A stretch of 20,000 nt of DNA, from positions 7,501 to 27,500 of the forward strand of contig ADNK01001154.1 of assembly GCA_000320545.1 (NCBI GenBank). Reading direction: 5' to 3'. Each line of letters begins with the position of its first letter. Position 1 is the first letter of the stretch. Origin of the DNA: Bigelowiella natans CCMP2755. Its lineage: Eukaryota > Cercozoa > Chlorarachniophyceae. The position numbers were made by a program, and so were the translations under genes. Shown one piece after another: positions 15,843 to 20,000 of this stretch. The notes under the pieces are model-generated. The model was not told the DNA's origin. It saw nothing but the letters and a program-made list of their open reading frames with translations, and did no database searches.

Positions 15843-18800
15843 GTCATTTGAGAGAGCCAACGTGCCCAAAAAACGATCTGCTGCCGGAAACTAACAGCCG
15901 CTCTAATTGCGTCTCCTCCTCCTCCTCCTCCTCCTCCTCCTCCAACTTGATAATGTGCAAAAAGGGGGAACTCAGCGAGGGGCAAGAGCACGCAATGCAG
16001 CGCTGCGACAAACGAATTGGACAGCTGGAGGAGGTCCGTTGTTGTCATCGCCTGTTTTCTGCTCCAAGCTAAAGAAGAAGATCAATGCTGTTTTGTTTTT
16101 TTAAAAAAAAAAAAAAAAGAAGAAGATGGTGATGTTGCGTCGATTGATTTGGTGATGATGACCCAGCAGCAGCATCGTGTAAGATGAAAGTTATTTCCAT
16201 GATGGCAATGGTGATGAGATATATGATGGGGAGTAGGGGGAGGAGGACGTTGATAATATTGACAGTTTTCCACAACCTCTCTTTCTCTTACAATATTATT
16301 GACCATGATACGCTCTTAGATCATCGAAAGCATCAAGGACACCTTGAGGGACGAACTCGACTTAGCTCACAGGTACTACTAGTACTACTTGTAGCAGCAG
16401 TTGGCATCTTACTACGTTATGACTACACCATGATCATCATCATTGTCGTCATCGTCATCATCATCATCATCATTTCAACCCAATTTCTGATGGCAGGAGA
16501 AGTACCGGCATGAGCTTGAAGAAGCGACGCAAACAACGCATCAAGCGAAGAAGTGTGTAGTTGTCACATGAGGAGGGGAAGGGGGGAGGGGGGGGGGGGG
16601 GAAGCTTTCTCACGTGACATAATTTGCATGGAATGAAAGAATGATTAGATACGACTTCCTCTCCTCCTACCTACTGAATGATAATAGAGGAACTTCTGGA
16701 CGATGACTCGGATGATGAGTTTTATGACCGCACCATCGTGCAGAAGAGCAAGCTCAAAACCAAGAAGAAGAAAGGGTCAGACGACGGTGGAAAGGGGGGG
16801 GCGAATGATGACGGCATCGATGATAAGGTAAATGTGTATCATTGAGCAGTAGTGGTGGTGTGCTTTGCAACGATCAGCAACAAGCAGGGTTCTATCGAGG
16901 AAGCGCTATTTTTGCAGTATTTTTGTGTTAGCGTGATGATGAAGCTATCACTGCCTCTGCGTGGTGTGTGCTATTACTCGTTCGCTCGTGCCACTACAAT
17001 TCTGATGTTTGACACACAGACGGCGGTGATTCGAATGACCGTACGCGATCTTGAGAGTGCCCTCATGCACATGCGAGTGGAAAAGCTCAGATTAAGTCTG
17101 CACTACATTTCTTCATGTCTCCACCTCATCAATGTGTTTTATACATCAATACTTTTATTATCCTTCAAAGTAGTATATATTTCCACCGTTCATCACCTTC
17201 TCTATTCGTCATCAAGCATTCCTGACTACTGCACTCCTTTTCCCTTCTTTTCCTCTACTCTTCCTCCTCCTCAGCGAAATACTTGAAGGGCATCGAAGAA
17301 GGGTGTGTGTTTTAAGGAAAATATATGAATAATTACTACTGCCAATCTTTGCTCTCGTCATCGTCGTCATCACCATCATTGTCATCATCATCATCATCAC
17401 CACCACCACCACCACCATTGCCGTGTGCGTCACGAATTCACTCTTGTCATCATTTTTCCATCACTATTATCCTCGTTGTCTCGTTGTCGTTGCAGGAAGA
17501 AGAGATCTGGCAAAGAAGACTCGCTCGACGCCTATATGTCCACAGTTGATCGGGGGTATTACTATTATTGAAGATTGAATCAACGTCATCGTTATTACGA
17601 AGCCGGAAGAGGAGGAATAGGGAGGAGGAGGAGGAGGAGGAGGAGGAGGAGGAGGAGGATGGTTGCGAGACGGAGGGCGTCGCCTTATACTACTTCAAGA
17701 ATACGATGACGATGATGATACTGATGATGATGATGATGCATGATGGTGATGATTACAACGATGACAATGAGTGGTAGTGTTCGGTCGTTTAATTATATCG
17801 TTTCCTGCTGCGTTGCTGATGACACGTTTTCTAGGCTTAAAGCGGAGTCTGCTGTCAAATTCAAAGCTCAATTGGACCGCCTCGAGAGCAAAATGAATCA
17901 CTACAAAACGGTCATTCCCGCTCACATCACATTTTGTCCTGTGGCAATATGCTAATTCGAGTGCTGTACGAGTGGAGAACACGTGTAATATGTGCGTGTT
18001 ATCTCACGTGGCTTTCTTCCTTTCTTTCTTTCCTTCTAAGGCGTATTTGTGTGTGAAATATGAACATGGACACCATGGGCGTTCGTGTGTATTAACGTAC
18101 CCGGTTATCAGGCGTTGACATTTAAGAAGAAACAAGGCGCTGGTGGCAAAGGAGGAGGAGGAGGAGGAGGAGGAGGAGGAGGAGTCTCAGCCAAGCAACA
18201 ACAGCAAGAGGAGCAGCAGCGAAGACGGAGATCACGCCTATCCATTAAGGCACCGGAAAAGAAAGTCGATGATGGTGATGAAAGTGAAGAAGAGGACTAC
18301 AGGATGAATCGACCGGTAGGAATGTGTGTGTGTGTGTGTATAAGTGTGTAAGCATGTTTTATTTGAATAAAATTCCTCCCACTATACTGCTATGACGCCG
18401 CACTTTACAGAGCAAATCAACCTCCCCTGCCACGGGAAGGCCCTCCACTTCGTCCTCCGTTGGCGCTGTGCTAAAGCGAGTCACGAAGATGAAAAAGAAA
18501 ATAGAAGATAAGGTGCTAACTAGGAAACGACGACGATGATCACCACGACCACACATCCGAGCACGCGGATGATGATAATGATGACAATACATATGTGCTA
18601 TACCATGTCATTTAGAGTACATGTTGACGCGTATAGTAATTTGATGGTGTTTTGCGGCTATTTTATGCTGCGGAACGGCTTTTCCTGGCCGTGATGCAGC
18701 CGGTGAAGATGTGCCAACGACGTGGTGTTGTCTGCGAAACCTCCCAATTGGCGATGGAATTAATTGATGGCGCCTTGTTAAAATCTCTGCTTCCCACCGC

Positions 18801-19133
18801 CAGATTGAAGAAAAACGTGCTGTCGAGCATGCTGCTCTCGTCGGACCAGAAAATGACCCGAAAAAGCCGAACAAGAAGAAAAGGAAGAAGAACCAGCGCG
18901 TTAAGAGCGCGAAGGAAGACGAAGATGAGGAAAAGGGAGACCAAAAGAGCAAAGGAGACGGCGATGGTGATGATCAGGATAATGCGCCGAAGCCAGTGGA
19001 CAACGACACGCTGCGTAGCAAATATAAGGAAATTTTCGAAAAGATGCGACGGTGGGTGAGAAGAGAGATGAGGAGGAGAGGAGGAGGAGATAGAGGAGGG
19101 GGAAGGGGAAGAGAGGCACATTCACCACACACA

Positions 19134-19197
<64 letters not shown>

Positions 19198-19610
19198 TAC
19201 AAACCACGCAAACCATGAAGTTATGTGTGAAAATCATCAATGCTATCACCACCATCATCATCACCACCACCACCACCACCACCACCACCAGTACACACAC
19301 CACAATCATCAGGGACGAAGAAAACCAGAAGAGCCTTTACCGTCTCCCTGGGGTGGAGGAGGCCGAGCAGCAAGTCGGCCTGATTCTTCGGAAGAAGAAG
19401 AAACGGAAAAAAACCCAAAGTGATGGTGATGATGAGGATGGTGGCGGGGCTACGAACAAGATCCCACGCCGCTCGAAAATCGGCCCTGCTGTCGTTCCCC
19501 CCCCCACAGTATCAGAGGACCAAGCTCAGTGGCAAGACACGGCATGGCAGCCGCCTAAAGGCCAAACAGGTGACGGAAGGACGCATCTGAACGATAAGTA
19601 TGGATACTAG
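12071..19610 (+). CDS. SLC4A1AP: kanadaptin homologue (FHA domain protein), about 24 exons
   Basis: Exons: 12071-12137, 12213-12305, 12371-12430, 12522-12618, 12755-13051, 13398-13492, 13912-14026, 14268-14346, 14521-14563, 14777-14850, 15076-15122, 15543-15582, 15965-16033, 16320-16372, 16497-16554, 16690-16827, 17020-17095, 17275-17302, 17496-17555, 17835-17910, 18112-18315, 18411-18512, 18804-19051, 19313-19610. The sum is 2517 nt, 838 residues plus stop; human kanadaptin is about 800. Family marks in order: FHA domain, DTSWGL, an acidic stretch, DDSDDEFYDRT, EDSLDAYMS, poly-Gly, a Lys-rich region, and the ending PPKGQTGDGRTHLNDKYGY, nearly identical to vertebrate kanadaptin. Kanadaptin is mainly nuclear; FHA domains bind phospho-threonine peptides, and its exact role is unsettled. 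Between SWG and FYDRT the protein follows the plant-type layout, without the dsRNA-binding-like domain of the animal protein. Less certain: the exon at 12371, the junction at 14026/14268 (alternative: 14042 to 14272), the frame of exon 16497, and the donor at 17095. Confidence 0.9.
13110..13148 (+). repeat. (TCT)n microsatellite in a kanadaptin intron
   Basis: About 13 TCT units in the intron 13052-13397, pyrimidine-rich on the coding strand. Confidence 0.95.
13528..13593 (+). repeat. compound G22 - (GT)n - (GA)n repeat in an intron
   Basis: A run of 22 G (13528-13549), then about ten GT units and about eleven GA units, all just downstream of the donor at 13493. The same intron has a (CA)n stretch at 13854-13866. 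Confidence 0.95.
14053..14083 (+). repeat. (GA)n and G17 run in an intron
   Basis: AGACAGAGAGAGAGA followed by 17 G (14067-14083) shortly after the exon ending at 14026. The intron also carries CTA-type triplets at 14205-14245. Confidence 0.9.
14403..14440 (+). repeat. (CT)n microsatellite in an intron
   Basis: About 19 CT units in the intron 14347-14520, followed by degenerate CT-rich sequence that runs toward the acceptor at 14520 and may serve as its pyrimidine tract. Confidence 0.95.
14957..15069 (+). repeat. (GCT)n and (TCA)n arrays in an intron
   Basis: Seven GCT units (14957-14977) followed by a long, slightly interrupted TCA/ATC array (14984-15069) that stops just before the acceptor at 15075. 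A minus-strand frame here reads as poly-Asp, which is a repeat artefact. Confidence 0.95.
15122..15374 (+). repeat. (AGT)n, (ATG)n and (CA)n arrays in one intron
   Basis: AGT units at 15122-15157 begin at the donor itself, so the GT of the splice site is part of the microsatellite. ATG units follow at 15214-15240 and CA units at 15339-15374. All lie in the intron 15123-15542. Confidence 0.95.
15625..15943 (+). repeat. (ATG)n, (GT)n, (CT)n and (CTC)n arrays in one intron
   Basis: Four separate microsatellites of different motif in the 382-bp intron 15583-15964: ATG 15625-15660, GT 15715-15748, CT 15803-15838 and CTC 15912-15943. Confidence 0.95.
16431..16601 (+). repeat. (CAT)n array and G-rich run on either side of a short exon
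   Basis: CAT/TCA units at 16431-16473 lie before the exon at 16497. A G-rich stretch with runs of 6 and 14 G (16581-16601) lies after it. Confidence 0.9.
17356..17749 (+). repeat. (TCA)n-(CAC)n, (GGA)n and (GAT)n arrays in two introns
   Basis: TCA then CAC units at 17356-17417 lie in the intron 17303-17495. GGA units at 17621-17659 and GAT/ATG units at 17704-17749 lie in the intron 17556-17834. Confidence 0.95.
18151..18183 (+). repeat. (GGA)11 inside a kanadaptin exon, encoding poly-Gly
   Basis: Eleven GGA codons in exon 18112-18315 encode eleven consecutive glycines between a Lys-rich and a Gln/Arg-rich stretch. The same motif is intronic at 17621-17659, so this appears to be a microsatellite tolerated in coding sequence. 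Confidence 0.9.
19126..19290 (+). repeat. (CA)n-(GA)n compound repeat and (CAT/CAC)n array in the last intron
   Basis: CA units 19126-19151 run directly into GA units 19152-19192; CAT/CAC units follow at 19246-19290, ending about 20 bp before the last exon at 19313. Confidence 0.95.
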
Positions 19611-20000
19611 GCTAAGGGAGCGGCGGTGAAGCAAACAAATCGCTGTTGCGTAGGACATCATTCTGCCGCTCTAATCTATGTAGCCTTTATCTTCGTTCGC
19701 ATGGATCACCATGGAGGCAATGACAACAGCATGCTAGCAGCATGTGCTTGCGGGTGTACCAATGTTCTGCATCTCCCATGCAAGTTGCTCATCACGCATG
19801 CATGATAGCATGTACACGTAGCAATGATGAAATGCATTTATCTAGCTATGTCTAGATGCGTAGCTACGTTGCCTAGATAGCAGTGTGCTCATGATGTATG
19901 ATAGATGTTGCGATGGCTGATCTGCTTACGAAAGCAACACGCTCATCTAGCTCATCCTACTCTACTAGTCTAGCTAGCTAGTGCTGCTGCAGTGCACCAC
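19611..20000. other. intergenic region after the kanadaptin gene
   Basis: No gene recognised. The segment is rich in short palindromes: GCATGC, CATGCATG near 19795-19803, and CTAGCTAGCTAG near 19971-19982. The proximal part is presumably the kanadaptin 3' UTR, but no clear AATAAA signal is seen. Confidence 0.5.

Noticed and set aside
13081-19300. CRISPR-like or satellite array
   Set aside because: The repeats are simple 1-3-bp microsatellites of changing motif without unique spacers; this is intron DNA.

Overview
This is nuclear DNA from a eukaryote, probably a protist or alga. There are no operons, ribosome binding sites or bacterial genes. The genes are split by GT-AG introns, the introns are full of microsatellites, and a Ty3-type LTR retrotransposon is present. 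I cannot name the lineage. Three cellular genes can be supported; their exon models were assembled by hand from reading frame, splice sites and splice phase.

Layout. 1-884: no gene seen. 885-2420, minus: a two-exon gene for a multi-pass membrane protein that resembles the gustatory-receptor-like / plant DUF3537 seven-helix family. 2471-2912: GC-rich flank with a short 32-bp-spaced repeat. 2917-8632: a complete, apparently young LTR retrotransposon on the minus strand, with two 326-bp LTRs differing at two positions, a 4-bp target duplication AGGT, a polypurine tract, a possible primer binding site and one uninterrupted 1657-codon gag-pol frame. It interrupts an older open frame that can be followed on both sides (8925-8633 and 2912-2540). 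8637-10887: GC-rich DNA with nested inverted repeats and no convincing gene. 10888-11630, minus: a four-exon gene for a 132-residue coiled-coil protein, hidden because every exon is short. 11631-12070: the gap between two divergent genes. 12071-19610, plus: a kanadaptin (SLC4A1AP-type) gene in about 24 exons with an FHA domain near the N-terminus and the family's characteristic C-terminal end; most of its 23 introns carry a microsatellite or homopolymer run. 19611-20000: intergenic DNA rich in CTAG and GCATGC palindromes.

The genes do not form a pathway. The kanadaptin and coiled-coil genes are head to head, 440 bp apart, and may share a promoter region. The retrotransposon is an independent mobile unit carrying its own promoter and polyadenylation signals in its LTRs. 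The most interesting items are the protist receptor-like gene, the intact retrotransposon with atypical integrase and RT motifs and an unassigned C-terminal domain, the hidden coiled-coil gene, and the microsatellite load of the kanadaptin introns.
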